A stretch of DNA of 64,000 bases from the NCBI RefSeq assembly GCF_025847235.1, contig NZ_JAOZEW010000006.1, positions 1 to 64,000 on the forward strand, read 5' to 3'. How positions within the stretch are numbered: the first letter of the stretch is position 1; every line of letters starts with the position of its first letter. Made by a program: the position numbers and the translations under genes. Below, one piece after another: positions 16,843-25,478 of the stretch. Origin of the DNA: Flavobacterium shii (GTDB lineage Bacteria > Bacteroidota > Bacteroidia > Flavobacteriales > Flavobacteriaceae). The notes under the pieces were generated by a model that saw only the letters and a list, made by a program, of their open reading frames with translations, searched no databases and was not told the DNA's origin.

Positions 16843-18361
16843 CTAAAATTTCTTCTTTTATTTTATTTTGTGTATTTCGAATCCAAGCATGACCTTGGCG
16901 AGCCAATAATTCATCAGCTTCTTCAGGTCCCCAACTTCCGGCTTTGTAATTAGGAAAATTGGTAGGTGCTATAGTTTTCCATACTTGCTGGATGGTATCA
17001 ATTGCATCCCACGCTTGTTCTACCTGATCCCAACGCATAAATAGGGTAGGATCTCCTGCCAACGCATCGGCAATTAGGGTTTCATAAGCTTCTGGCGACA
17101 TTGTAGAGCAGGAAAAATAATCAAATATCATTTCTGCCGGTTCCAAAGAAAGTGACAATCCAGGTTTTTTGGTCATAAATTGCAGCTTAATATCCATAGA
17201 AGGCTGAATATTGATAATAAGCCTATTGGGAGTCATGCCTTCTTTTCCATAAGAAAAAGAGGAATGAGGAACTGGTTTAAACTGTATAATGATTGAAGAC
17301 TGTTTTTCTTCCATTCTTTTTCCTGTGCGCAGGTAAAACGGAATTCCTTGCCATCTCCAGTTATCCAGATAAATCTTCATTGCCACGTACGTTTCTGTAT
17401 TAGAATCTGGGGCAATTCCTTTATCTTGACGGTATCCCGGAACTGGATTACCTTTTATAAAACCTGCATCGTATTGACCTCTTACAATGTAATGATCAAC
17501 CTCATCTGGTTTTATGCGTCGAATAGATTTTAAAACATCTGCTTTACGGTTTCGGATATCATCTGCTTCTAATGATGCTGGAGCTTCCATAGCTGTCATG
17601 CATAAAATTTGAAGCAAATGGTTCTGAATCATATCTTTTAAGGCACCGACTCCTTCATAAAATCCGCCGCGTTCTTCGACTCCAACTTCTTCGGCTACTG
17701 TAATTTGAACAAAATCAATAAAATTACGACTCCATAAAGGTTCAAACATCGAATTTCCGAAACGGAAAGCAAGAATGTTCTGAACGGTTTCTTTGCCTAA
17801 ATAATGATCTATTCTGTAAATTTGTTCTTCTTTGAACGTGTGCGAAAGCATTTCATTAAGTTCTATCGCAGAAGTTTTGTCGTAACCAAAAGGTTTTTCG
17901 ATAATAATACGATCCTGCTTAGCATTTGCCGCAAGGCCAATTTTCTTAATATTACTAGAAATTGTAGTTATAAACGAAGGAGTAATAGAAAGGTAAAAAA
18001 GACGATTGGCACGTTCTCCAAAGGCTTGATCAAAACTGTTTATCGTTGCATTTAATCTTTGGTAAGAATCTTCTTTATCAATATCAAAACTTTGATACGT
18101 GATGTGCGAAAGAAATTTTTGAGTTTCTGGATCAGAAAGTCCTTTCTTTCTCGAAAAAGTATTTAGATTATCTAGGACATAGCTTTGGAACTCTTCATTA
18201 CTTTTTTCAGCCCTTCCTAGTGCGATAATCTGAAATTTCTCAGACATACGACCATCCAGATAAAGATTTTGAAATGCGGGAAAGAGTTTTCTCTTTGCCA
18301 AATCACCGGTTCCTCCAAAAATAACAATGATTGTTGGATTTATATTTTTGAACTTATTCAT
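16823..18361 (-). CDS. zwf: Glucose-6-phosphate 1-dehydrogenase
   Basis: The 512-aa enzyme oxidises glucose 6-phosphate to 6-phosphogluconolactone with NADP or NAD. The N-terminal dinucleotide loop GGTGDLAKRKLFPA (about 16-29) and the active-site RIDHYLGKETVQN (about 183-195, with the catalytic-pair His in the D-H-Y segment) are intact, followed by LRTGKRMEEK near 350. The C-terminus is extended slightly and overlaps pgl. It lies 28 bases after gnd on the same strand, so all three pathway enzymes are one operon, in an order (gnd first) common in Flavobacteriia. Confidence 0.96.
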   Translation of the reverse strand: MNKFKNINPTIIVIFGGTGDLAKRKLFPAFQNLYLDGRMSEKFQIIALGRAEKSNEEFQSYVLDNLNTFSRKKGLSDPETQKFLSHITYQSFDIDKEDSYQRLNATINSFDQAFGERANRLFYLSITPSFITTISSNIKKIGLAANAKQDRIIIEKPFGYDKTSAIELNEMLSHTFKEEQIYRIDHYLGKETVQNILAFRFGNSMFEPLWSRNFIDFVQITVAEEVGVEERGGFYEGVGALKDMIQNHLLQILCMTAMEAPASLEADDIRNRKADVLKSIRRIKPDEVDHYIVRGQYDAGFIKGNPVPGYRQDKGIAPDSNTETYVAMKIYLDNWRWQGIPFYLRTGKRMEEKQSSIIIQFKPVPHSSFSYGKEGMTPNRLIINIQPSMDIKLQFMTKKPGLSLSLEPAEMIFDYFSCSTMSPEAYETLIADALAGDPTLFMRWDQVEQAWDAIDTIQQVWKTIAPTNFPNYKAGSWGPEEADELLARQGHAWIRNTQNKIKEEILDDTDIQ

Positions 18362-18389
18362 TTTTGTGTGTTGTGTTGCTTAAAGTTCT

Positions 18390-19799
18390 TTATTCAGACC
18401 ATTGTGTATGGAAAACACCAGCGGTATCAATACGTTCGTAGGTATGTGCTCCAAAATAATCTCGTTGTGCCTGAATTAAATTTGTTGGTAGATTCTCCGA
18501 TCTGTAGGCATCAAAATATGCTAAGGAGTTCATAAGTCCTGCTACAGGTAAACCTTTTTGTACAGCAAATTGTACTACTGCTCTCATTCCTGCTTGATTA
18601 TCTGTTAGTTTAGAAGCGATTCCAGCATCTAAAAGTAAGTTAGGTAAATCTGCTTTTGCAGCAAATGCTTTTCTAAAGTCTTCCAGAGCATTAGCACGAA
18701 TAATACAACCACCACGCCATATTTTGGCAACAGTTTCTAGATTTAATCCGTAGTTATATTCTTTTGATGCTGTGTTAAGCTGTGCTAATCCTTGTGCATA
18801 AGTTACAACTATAGAAAAATACAATGCTGATTTTAATGCAGCAATTGCTTCGCTTGTATTTACATCAGTTTCGGCAGTGTTCCAAACTAATTTTTTAGCG
18901 GCTTCAATTCTTTCAGGTTTAGTTTTAGACATATCGCGCATAACTACAGCAGCATCGATAGTCGGGACTGGTACTTGTAAATCCATTGCATTTTGCGATG
19001 TCCATTTTCCTGTTCCTTTAGATTTTGCCCAATCCGAAATTTTATTAATCAGTCTGCTTCCGTCAGTATCTTTTTCTTTCAGAATGTTTCCTGTAATTTC
19101 GATTAAGTACGATTTAAGATCGTTTGTTTGGTTCCACTCTTCAAAGGTTTTCTGAATCGTATCTTCATCCAAGTTATAACCTCTTTTCATTAGGTCATAA
19201 ATCTCAGAGATTAATTGCATGATTCCGTATTCAATTCCGTTATGAACCATTTTTACATAGTTTCCAGCAGATCCGTTTCCAAGATATTCCACACAAGGTT
19301 CACCATCTACTTTTGCTGCAATAGCTTCAAAAATAGGACGAAGTCTCTCGTATGCTTTCTGATCTCCCCCAGGCATCATAGCAGGACCAAATCTTGCACC
19401 CTTTTCTCCTCCAGAAATTCCCATCCCAAAGAAATGGATTCCCTTAGCAGATAATTCCAAAAATCTTCTGTCGGTATCGGTAAAATAAGTATTACCACCA
19501 TCTATTATAATATCTCCCTGATCCAGATGAGGTAGCAAACTTGCTATTGCGCTGTCTACAGGTTTTCCTGCAGGAACAAGCAGCATAATAGCTCTTGGCT
19601 TTTGTATAAGTTCTACAAAATGTTTAACATCTGTTGTAGCTTCAATTGTATGGTCAGAATCGGCTTCTTGTTGCAGAGAATTGACTTTTTCGGTATCTAA
19701 ATCTAAACCTGCTGCCGCAAAGTTATGGCTCGCAATATTCAAAAGTAAATTGCGGCCCATTACACCAAGTCCTACAATTCCAAAATCAAATTTATTCAT
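18390..19799 (-). CDS. gnd: 6-phosphogluconate dehydrogenase, decarboxylating
   Basis: This enzyme converts 6-phosphogluconate to ribulose 5-phosphate, CO2 and NADPH. I start it at ATG 19799 (MNKFDFGIVGLGVMGRNLL); a longer frame begins at a TTG three codons earlier and is less likely. Motifs: GLGVMGRNL NADP-binding loop, IIDGGNTYFTDTDRR (about 100-115), FFGMGISGGEKGARFGPAMM with the substrate loop (about 123-143), and the catalytic K and E in VKMVHNGIEYGIMQ (about 180-193). The C-terminus ends FGAHTYERIDTAGVFHTQWSE, the usual tail. It is the first gene of gnd-zwf-pgl; about 469 aa, normal. Confidence 0.96.
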   Translation of the reverse strand: MNKFDFGIVGLGVMGRNLLLNIASHNFAAAGLDLDTEKVNSLQQEADSDHTIEATTDVKHFVELIQKPRAIMLLVPAGKPVDSAIASLLPHLDQGDIIIDGGNTYFTDTDRRFLELSAKGIHFFGMGISGGEKGARFGPAMMPGGDQKAYERLRPIFEAIAAKVDGEPCVEYLGNGSAGNYVKMVHNGIEYGIMQLISEIYDLMKRGYNLDEDTIQKTFEEWNQTNDLKSYLIEITGNILKEKDTDGSRLINKISDWAKSKGTGKWTSQNAMDLQVPVPTIDAAVVMRDMSKTKPERIEAAKKLVWNTAETDVNTSEAIAALKSALYFSIVVTYAQGLAQLNTASKEYNYGLNLETVAKIWRGGCIIRANALEDFRKAFAAKADLPNLLLDAGIASKLTDNQAGMRAVVQFAVQKGLPVAGLMNSLAYFDAYRSENLPTNLIQAQRDYFGAHTYERIDTAGVFHTQWSE

Positions 19800-20143
19800 A
19801 GTTTTCAATTAACTAAAATTATTAAAAAGATGCTTTTCCAAAAGAAAGTAAGAAAAAAAACAGTAATGCTTTTTTATTCAGTTCTTTGCAAAAAACAAAG
19901 TTTGTTTTAACCTTATATTTTAAGATTTACTGTGCTAAGTTAAAGAAAAATGCTGAAACATTATGTGCTTTACTGTCCTCTTTAAGGCTTTATTATGATA
20001 GTTTTATCTTCAAAAAATAAATCTTTTTTAAATTTTAAGACTCTTTAAAAATAGTTAAGTAATCAAAAAGACAAAAAAAGCCCATTTCGTAAGAAATAGG
20101 CTTTTAAGCTAGTGATGTACCGTTGGATAAAAAGGGTTTAAGC
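19800..20143. other. Upstream region of gnd with a 17-base palindrome
   Basis: No gene is seen. AAAACAAA-G-TTTGTTTT (19892-19908) is a perfect palindrome about 95-110 bases before the gnd start and could be an operator. No good TAnnTTTG box was found on the minus strand. The right part holds the terminator of the cupin operon. Confidence 0.45.
20073..20105 (-). terminator. Terminator after the porin-Dabb-cupin operon
   Basis: On the minus strand AAAAGCCTATTTC pairs with GAAATGGGC plus a run of T, around a TTAC loop, with one G-T pair. It closely resembles the terminator at 34899-34928. Confidence 0.8.
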
Positions 20144-20617
20144 TTATTTTGATTCAGGCTTAAAAAAATCATCTGAATTTTCGGTAATAGGAATATAAAG
20201 TCGTTCCCAAACAGTACTATCAACCATATCCCAGCTATGGCCTTTACCATTAAGATCTTCTGCAAGCAGTATTACACCAGGTTCTATTATAAAAGTGCTG
20301 CCATCAGATACTTTAAATTTGATTTTACCTTTTACAGTTATTACATATTGCTTTCTTGGTGCAGGATGCGCATTTTTTTCCCACTCTTCCGTTTTATTGC
20401 TATACCAGAATGTAGTAGTATTCATGTGCTTTAATGATGGTATTGTACCTTTTTCGAATGAACAAGTGCCATCAGGATTATTGATAAGACGGTAAGCAGG
20501 AATTTCTGAAGCTTCCTGCAGGGGTTTTACTGCAACATCTTTGTGGGTTTGTGCATTATTGTTGTTTACTGACATAAGAACTGCAGCTAGGATAAATCCT
20601 TTTAATAAATTATTCAT
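20144..20617 (-). CDS. Exported cupin-domain protein
   Basis: The 157-aa protein has an N-terminal signal peptide (MNNLLKGFILAAVLMSVNNNNA) and one cupin barrel. The first cupin motif region is weak (AHPAPRKQYVITVKGKIKF, about 83-101), and the second (FIIEPGVILLAEDLNGKGHSW, about 108-128) contains a Gly-x-Gly-His-Ser. One His there could bind metal, but the full metal set of classical cupins is not complete. It is last in an operon with a Dabb protein and a porin, and a terminator follows. The common theme of the three is the cell envelope or periplasm; a catalytic function cannot be named. Confidence 0.75.
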   Translation of the reverse strand: MNNLLKGFILAAVLMSVNNNNAQTHKDVAVKPLQEASEIPAYRLINNPDGTCSFEKGTIPSLKHMNTTTFWYSNKTEEWEKNAHPAPRKQYVITVKGKIKFKVSDGSTFIIEPGVILLAEDLNGKGHSWDMVDSTVWERLYIPITENSDDFFKPESK

Positions 20618-20648
20618 TTTGATATTAAATTTAAAAGTAATATTTTTT

Positions 20649-21068
20649 TTATTGATTATATATAGAATCGTGAACCATCATTTTATAAAAAAATGGCTTG
20701 TATTTAGAAACCAGAGCAAGATGTGCATCAAGCTTACCATAAGTCTCTAGATCTTCAAGAGAATCAAATTCCATAGAGGCATTATAAGTAAAAGAGTTAT
20801 CCATAACAGGTCTTGGGGTTGAATTTGCGGGTCCGCCGTAACGTACATTTTTGGCGTAAGGCAATTTTTTAAGCCCTTCAAAAAAGTTCTGAAAGTCTTT
20901 AACCTCTGCTGCAGTAAGTTCAGGTTTAAGCCAGAATAACAGGTAATGAAAATACACTGTTTTGGCTTTGGGTGTTATTTCATTTAAAGTATTTGCTAAT
21001 ACTTTTCCCCCAGTAAGTGCCAGTGCTCCTGCACTTGCGGACGTGATGATAAAATTTCTTCGTTTCAT
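20649..21068 (-). CDS. Exported Dabb-family (stress-responsive A/B barrel) protein
   Basis: The 139-aa protein begins MKRRNFIITSASAGALALTGG, a twin-arginine-like signal peptide, so it is probably exported folded. The mature part is a Dabb ferredoxin-like domain: VYFHYLLFWLKPELTAAEVKDF (about 38-59) and a later FDSLEDLETYGKLDAHLAL segment (about 101-119), typical of the dimeric alpha/beta barrel. Such domains occur in stress proteins and small oxidoreductase-like enzymes. It sits 31 bases before the cupin gene and 13 bases after the porin gene, in one operon divergent from a two-component system. Confidence 0.8.
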   Translation of the reverse strand: MKRRNFIITSASAGALALTGGKVLANTLNEITPKAKTVYFHYLLFWLKPELTAAEVKDFQNFFEGLKKLPYAKNVRYGGPANSTPRPVMDNSFTYNASMEFDSLEDLETYGKLDAHLALVSKYKPFFYKMMVHDSIYNQ

Positions 21069-21081
21069 AATAGTTTAGCGT

Positions 21082-22410
21082 TTAATTAAAGTCGATTCTG
21101 TATTTTAAAACAAACTGCCATTTTCGGTCTGATACTGTAGCTTGGCTAAGATCGTTTAAAGCGTAGATGGGACGGTTTTGAGCATCAAAGGTAAGCCTTG
21201 ATGACATACCATTCATCAATAAAGATACACCTGCGTCGTAAGTTAATGCTTTGTCATGTAGTCCGTTAAGGTCTGAGACCATTATACTGCCCGCTGGTTG
21301 TAGCTGTAGATTGTTTTTATCTTTATTAAAGTAGGGTAGAGTACCACCTATTTGTACATAGTAGGTATTACCTGTTCCTATTACCGGTGATGTATTACCA
21401 GCACCGTTAAGGCTACTTACAGCTGTATTTACACCACTTGCAGGATTACTCACACCAGAATAACGTGTATAATTAGGACCATAGTTATTATTCATAGCCA
21501 TTGCATAAGCACTAAATGATGTACCGCGCTCCTTGTTTATGGGAGTATCGTAGAAAAGGTCGACAGCAAAGCTTTTTTCGTCATCATTAATGGTGTTTCC
21601 TGTTTCATTTAAATGCCACAGCGCATCGTGTATGTATTCAAATCCAGCACCTAACGCTAGCACTTTCTTTTTACCACTATAGGTTCCGGAATGAAATGGT
21701 GAAGAATTATTTTCTGTTTCAAAAAATTCATATTTAAAATAACCAGAGTAATCTTTGTTGGGATTCATTTTGCTAAATACAGCTGTATTGTACTTTGGGT
21801 CTGCGCTGGCATTGGTATATGGATCTGCAATAACCAGACGGTAATCAAATTTACCAATTTGCCCTTTTGCATAAATACTTAATTCCCTTACTGTTTCATC
21901 AGATATACCTGTATTTCCCGTAGCATAGGATGGTAAATCGTATAATAAGGTGTTTAAAGGTCCGGTAGTAAACCTTGATAATCCTCTCCAGGTAGACCTA
22001 CCGGCACCGGCAGATATTATATCATTAAATTTGTATTCGGCATACGCATCTAATAGTTCAAATGTAGGTGTTGTTTTTGAGGCTACATTTACATTAGTTA
22101 AACCACCCTGTAATATAAAGGTAAGTTTTTCGGTAGGCTGGTAAGCCATTTTTACCCTTACTCTTCGTAATGACAAGTCCGAAATACTATTAACCTGTTC
22201 ACCGTTTACAAGGCTTCTTGGATTAAGTTCCAGATAACGTGCCCATATTTCGGTATAACCGCTAAAGGATATGGAACGCGTTTTTTCATCGTTTAGATAG
22301 CGGGTGAGCGTAGGGTTTCCAAAATCGTTCTTCTTTTGGGCATTCATTGTATTTATTAGTCCTGTAAGAAGAGAAATACATATCCCAATTTTTAAATAAT
22401 TTGTTTTCAT
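21082..22410 (-). CDS. Outer-membrane porin-like beta-barrel protein
   Basis: The 442-aa protein has a signal peptide ending at MNAQ and then repeated amphipathic beta-strands. FSGYTEIWARYLELNPRS (about 49-66), LRRVRVKMAYQPTEKLTFILQGG (about 82-104) and a final WQFVLKYRIDFN, ending in an aromatic-rich strand, are typical of phosphate-selective or general anion porin-like proteins in this phylum. It probably lets small solutes pass the outer membrane. It is the first gene of porin-Dabb-cupin. Upstream lie a TAnnTTTG-type -7 box, a 14-base palindrome in the leader and four phased repeats, and next to them a divergently transcribed two-component system, so regulation by that system is likely. 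Confidence 0.78.
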   Translation of the reverse strand: MKTNYLKIGICISLLTGLINTMNAQKKNDFGNPTLTRYLNDEKTRSISFSGYTEIWARYLELNPRSLVNGEQVNSISDLSLRRVRVKMAYQPTEKLTFILQGGLTNVNVASKTTPTFELLDAYAEYKFNDIISAGAGRSTWRGLSRFTTGPLNTLLYDLPSYATGNTGISDETVRELSIYAKGQIGKFDYRLVIADPYTNASADPKYNTAVFSKMNPNKDYSGYFKYEFFETENNSSPFHSGTYSGKKKVLALGAGFEYIHDALWHLNETGNTINDDEKSFAVDLFYDTPINKERGTSFSAYAMAMNNNYGPNYTRYSGVSNPASGVNTAVSSLNGAGNTSPVIGTGNTYYVQIGGTLPYFNKDKNNLQLQPAGSIMVSDLNGLHDKALTYDAGVSLLMNGMSSRLTFDAQNRPIYALNDLSQATVSDRKWQFVLKYRIDFN

Positions 22411-22436
22411 GTATAGTTAAAATTTGCTTTTTTTTG

Positions 22437-22450
22437 GTAGTGATCACTAC
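22437..22450. promoter_or_regulatory. Perfect 14-base palindrome in the porin leader
   Basis: GTAGTGATCACTAC is fully self-complementary without a loop, so it suits a dimeric DNA-binding protein better than an RNA hairpin. It lies 27-40 bases upstream of the porin start, downstream of the predicted transcript start, a position suited to repression. Confidence 0.5.
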
Positions 22451-22465
22451 TTGTTTTTGACATGG

Positions 22466-22473
22466 CAAAGGTA
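22466..22473 (-). promoter_or_regulatory. Predicted -7 box of the porin operon
   Basis: The minus strand reads TACCTTTG, matching TAnnTTTG. No TTG is found at the usual distance upstream; the first of the TTAGA repeats takes that place, as expected for an activator-dependent promoter. Confidence 0.55.
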
Positions 22474-22496
22474 GATTCGTCATAGTCTTCGGGTTA

Positions 22497-22540
22497 TTAG
22501 AAAAGTATTAGAAAGGCTTTAGAATGTTATTAGAGAATCT
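22497..22540. repeat. Four direct repeats TTAGA at an exact 11-base period
   Basis: TTAG begins at 22497, 22508, 22519 and 22530, each followed by A and a purine-rich run (TTAGAAAAGTA, TTAGAAAGGCT, TTAGAATGTTA, TTAGAGAATCT). An 11-base period places them on one face of DNA, the usual arrangement of OmpR-family response regulator sites. They occupy about -37 to -80 of the porin promoter, next to the gene for such a regulator. Confidence 0.65.
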
Positions 22541-22612
22541 GTTGTTTTGAGTTTAAGTAATTGAAAATCAGTTAATTTTTGTTTTTGTTTAACAAGAGCG
22601 CAGCTAGTTGCC

Positions 22613-22644
22613 TTGTAGAAAAAGGAAATATTGTTGTAAATTTG
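22613..22644 (+). promoter_or_regulatory. Predicted promoter of the two-component operon
   Basis: TTG at 22613-22615 and TAAATTTG at 22637-22644 are 21 bases apart. Transcription would start near 22650, 24 bases before the response regulator ATG. Confidence 0.6.
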
Positions 22645-22673
22645 ATCCAGATTTTAAAAAGGAATAGTTACAG

Positions 22674-23363
22674 ATGAAGATCTTAATAGTTGAAGATAAC
22701 AGCCGGGTTTCTGCATTGCTTAAACGAGGGTTAGAAAGTCAGGGATATCAGGTATATATTGCAGAAGAGGCAGAAGAAGGGCTTATACTTTTCGAGAAAA
22801 TTGATTTTGAGTTGATTATTACAGATATCATGCTGGCAGGAATGGATGGGATTACATTCTGTAAAAAAATCCGTAATTCTGGAGAAAAAATCCCAATCAT
22901 TATGCTTACAGCATTAGGGACTATCGATGAAAAGATTGAAGGTTTTGATGCTGGTGCAGATGATTATCTGGTAAAACCTTTTGAAATCCGTGAACTTTAT
23001 GCCAGGGTTAAAGCTTTACTTCAACGCAAGCATGATTCGGTTAACACTTTTGAGGAGACCTCTCAAATAACCTATGACGATCTTGTTATGGATAAACGTA
23101 CCAAGGTTATCTATAGGCAAGGACTCACTATTAATCTTACTCCAAAAGAGTTTAACTTACTGCACTTTATGATGCAGAATCCCGAAAGACTTCTTACTCG
23201 TGATGAAATAGCTGATAATGTCTGGGGTAATAATTTTGATACAGGCACCAATTATATTGATGTATATATTGCATATCTGCGTAAAAAAATAGATAAAGGT
23301 TTCGAACAAAAACTAATTCATACCAAAGTAGGTATGGGATTTATTTTAAGCAGTAAAATATGA
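22674..23363 (+). CDS. OmpR-family response regulator
   Basis: The 229-aa DNA-binding regulator has a receiver domain (about 1-118) with phospho-acceptor D51 in LIITDIMLAGMDG, acidic pocket E7/D8, T80 region (PIIMLTA) and K102-type switch lysine (DDYLVKPFEIREL). A winged-helix OmpR domain follows (about 130-227) with LTPKEFNLLHFMMQNPERLLTRDE and YIDVYIAYLRKKID, the DNA-recognition helix. The stop overlaps the kinase start (ATGA), so the two are translationally coupled. It is divergent from the porin operon, and four phased repeats between them are its likely target. Confidence 0.93.
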   Translation: MKILIVEDNSRVSALLKRGLESQGYQVYIAEEAEEGLILFEKIDFELIITDIMLAGMDGITFCKKIRNSGEKIPIIMLTALGTIDEKIEGFDAGADDYLVKPFEIRELYARVKALLQRKHDSVNTFEETSQITYDDLVMDKRTKVIYRQGLTINLTPKEFNLLHFMMQNPERLLTRDEIADNVWGNNFDTGTNYIDVYIAYLRKKIDKGFEQKLIHTKVGMGFILSSKI

Positions 23364-24721
23364 AATTAGTAACCCGAACAGCTCTTGCTTATGCAATTTT
23401 AACTGCCTTTATCCTTTTGGTTTTTGCTTACAGCGTATATTTTGTATCTGAAAAAAACAGGAAAGATGAATTTTTTGATCGTCTTGATTATAAAATAACA
23501 TGGCGTGCAGAGTTTATATTTGATGCTCAGATCAATAAAAATCTTATTAGATTTCTGCATATAAAAAATAAGAAAGTCCTTAATGAGGCAGATATAAGTG
23601 TTTACGATAGCAACTTTAATCTTTATTTTTCGGATAATATGCCGCCGCTTGGCAACGAAAAGATATTAAAGTCTATAAAAAAGAATAGATCAATTAACTG
23701 GTCTGATGATAAATACCAATACCGGGGTATTTTATACACAGATAGTAACAGAGAATTTTACATAGTAGGCAGGGCAATAGATGTAACTGGTCTAAGCCAT
23801 ATAAGTGCTTTTAAAGAGAACCTGCTTTATGTTTATTTTATTTCTATAGTGTTGATATTTATAATAGGTTTTGGATTTTCCTACTATACATTAAAGCCTT
23901 TAAAAGATATTATTTTTCAAATCAGGGACATATCTGAGCATAACCTTAATAAGCGTATAATAGTTCCAAAGGCGAAGGATGAACTTTACGAGCTTACTCA
24001 AACTTTTAATACAACATTTAACAGGTTGGAGAAATCCTTTAATAACCACCGAAATTTTGTAACAACAATATCTCACGAATTCCGTACGCCACTCTCTATT
24101 TTAATTGCCGAAATTGAACTTGGAAAAGAGCTTAATCAGACCATCGATGATTATAAAGCATCATTAGACAATGCTCTGGAAGAAGCAAATCATGTCTCTG
24201 AGCTTTCGACTGCACTTCTTAATTTTGCTCATGCAAATTATGACAGATCACAAATAAAGATGTCAAATATTCGAATCGATGAAGTTCTTGTTGATGCCAA
24301 ATTAAATTTATTAAACAAGAAAGACGTAAAATATAAGATAGGTATTAGTTACGCAAACTTAGATGATACGGATGCTAATTGCTATAATTATTTTGGCAAT
24401 CCATATTTGTTGCAGTCAGCTTTTTCAAATATTATGGAAAATGCATGTAAATATTCTGCAGATCATTGCTGCGATGTCGATATAAATACTGCTGCAAATA
24501 GAATTATCTTAACTTTTTCTGATAAAGGAATTGGAATCCCCGAGACGGATTTGGAGCAGATTTATAATTTGTTCTATAGAGGGAAAAACAAAAATTATGA
24601 AAATGGTTATGGCGTTGGATTATCGATTGTTAAACAAATTGTTAGTTTGCATAATGGTACAATAGATGTTCATTCTACTGTTGGAAAAGGAACAATATTT
24701 ACAATTACGCTGCCGTTTTAG
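23360..24721 (+). CDS. HAMP-domain sensor histidine kinase
   Basis: The 453-aa inner-membrane kinase is the partner of the response regulator it overlaps by 4 bases. It has a first membrane helix (about 7-29), a periplasmic domain of about 120 residues (30-150) of unknown ligand, a second helix (about 155-177), HAMP (about 178-228), the phospho-acceptor H239 in ISHEFRTPL, and an ATPase domain with N box NIMENACKYS, G1 DKGIGIP and G2 GYGVGLSIVKQ. All catalytic boxes are intact. The signal is unknown; the neighbouring porin suggests an envelope or nutrient cue. Confidence 0.92.
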   Translation: MKLVTRTALAYAILTAFILLVFAYSVYFVSEKNRKDEFFDRLDYKITWRAEFIFDAQINKNLIRFLHIKNKKVLNEADISVYDSNFNLYFSDNMPPLGNEKILKSIKKNRSINWSDDKYQYRGILYTDSNREFYIVGRAIDVTGLSHISAFKENLLYVYFISIVLIFIIGFGFSYYTLKPLKDIIFQIRDISEHNLNKRIIVPKAKDELYELTQTFNTTFNRLEKSFNNHRNFVTTISHEFRTPLSILIAEIELGKELNQTIDDYKASLDNALEEANHVSELSTALLNFAHANYDRSQIKMSNIRIDEVLVDAKLNLLNKKDVKYKIGISYANLDDTDANCYNYFGNPYLLQSAFSNIMENACKYSADHCCDVDINTAANRIILTFSDKGIGIPETDLEQIYNLFYRGKNKNYENGYGVGLSIVKQIVSLHNGTIDVHSTVGKGTIFTITLPF

Positions 24722-24725
24722 ATGT

Positions 24726-24757
24726 AAAAAGAGAAGAAGTTGCAAACTCTCTTTTTT
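24726..24757 (+). terminator. Terminator after the histidine kinase
   Basis: AAAAAGAG (24726-24733) pairs with CTCTTTTT (24749-24756) with further T residues. It starts 4 bases after the stop codon. Confidence 0.7.
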
Positions 24758-24857
24758 GTAAAAACGAGAGAATGAACTATCCAATTGAGCTAATGATAAT
24801 ATTCATTAGAATCAAATTAATTAAGTTTCGGTTGATTCTTTTCACCTCAATAAAAAA

Positions 24858-24888
24858 TTGATTTATGTGCTTACAGTTTGTATTTTTG
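24858..24888 (+). promoter_or_regulatory. Predicted promoter giving a leaderless mRNA
   Basis: TTG (24858-24860), 20 bases, TATTTTTG (24881-24888) matches the Bacteroidota consensus. Transcription would start around 24893-24895, on the ATG at 24894 itself. Confidence 0.6.
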
Positions 24889-24893
24889 CCCTT

Positions 24894-25352
24894 ATGAATG
24901 ATAACTTTATAAATGAATATTTTGGGATAGGAATACAAAATGGTAAAACTCCTGAAAATTTGGGTGTTTTGTGGCGATCAGCTCAAAACTTAGGCGCTAC
25001 TTTTATATTCACTATAGGCAATCGATATGCCAAACAAGCCTGTGATACTCATGATGCCGTAAAAGCAATTCCTTATTTTCATTATGATAATTTCGAAGCT
25101 TTTTTTGAAAACTTACCTAAAGGAGCGCGATTGGTTGGTGTTGAATTAGATGAAAAAGCTTCCGATTTAGAGACCTTTGAACACCCAAGACGTTGTGTTT
25201 ATTTATTAGGAGCAGAGGATCATGGCTTATCTCAAAAAGTAATGGATAAATGCCATTATTTAGTAAAATTTAAATCAGAAAAAAGTTTAAATGTGGCCGT
25301 GGCAGGAACTATTATTATGTACGACAGAAACTTGTCTAAACCACGTTCTTAA
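24894..25352 (+). CDS. SpoU/TrmH-family RNA 2'-O-methyltransferase
   Basis: The protein (152 aa from ATG 24894, MNDNFINEYFGIGIQNGK) is a small SPOUT enzyme that methylates a ribose in tRNA or rRNA using SAM. Motif 1 is in NLGVLWRSAQNLGATFIF (Asn and Arg, about 24-41), motif 2 in YLLGAEDHGLS (about 110-120) and motif 3 in SLNVAVAGTIIMYD (about 132-145), forming the trefoil-knot cofactor site. A longer frame from a TTG at 24858 would add 12 residues encoded inside the promoter, so I reject it. Length is at the short end, like TrmL/TrmH-type proteins without an extra RNA-binding domain. It stands alone and is followed by a terminator. Confidence 0.88.
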   Translation: MNDNFINEYFGIGIQNGKTPENLGVLWRSAQNLGATFIFTIGNRYAKQACDTHDAVKAIPYFHYDNFEAFFENLPKGARLVGVELDEKASDLETFEHPRRCVYLLGAEDHGLSQKVMDKCHYLVKFKSEKSLNVAVAGTIIMYDRNLSKPRS

Positions 25353-25377
25353 AACAAAATCGTATTAATCCCTATAT

Positions 25378-25410
25378 CTCCGATGCCAGATGACTTCGGA
25401 GTTCTTTTTT
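25378..25410 (+). terminator. Terminator after the RNA methyltransferase
   Basis: CTCCGA (25378-25383) pairs with TCGGAG (25396-25401), followed by TTCTTTTTT. It separates this gene from the convergent oxidoreductase gene. Confidence 0.7.
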
Positions 25411-25478
25411 ATGAGGATTGTCTAATATTTTGTCAATAATTCATTTTTTTCAAATTAATGATTCGTAATAGAAAAAAA

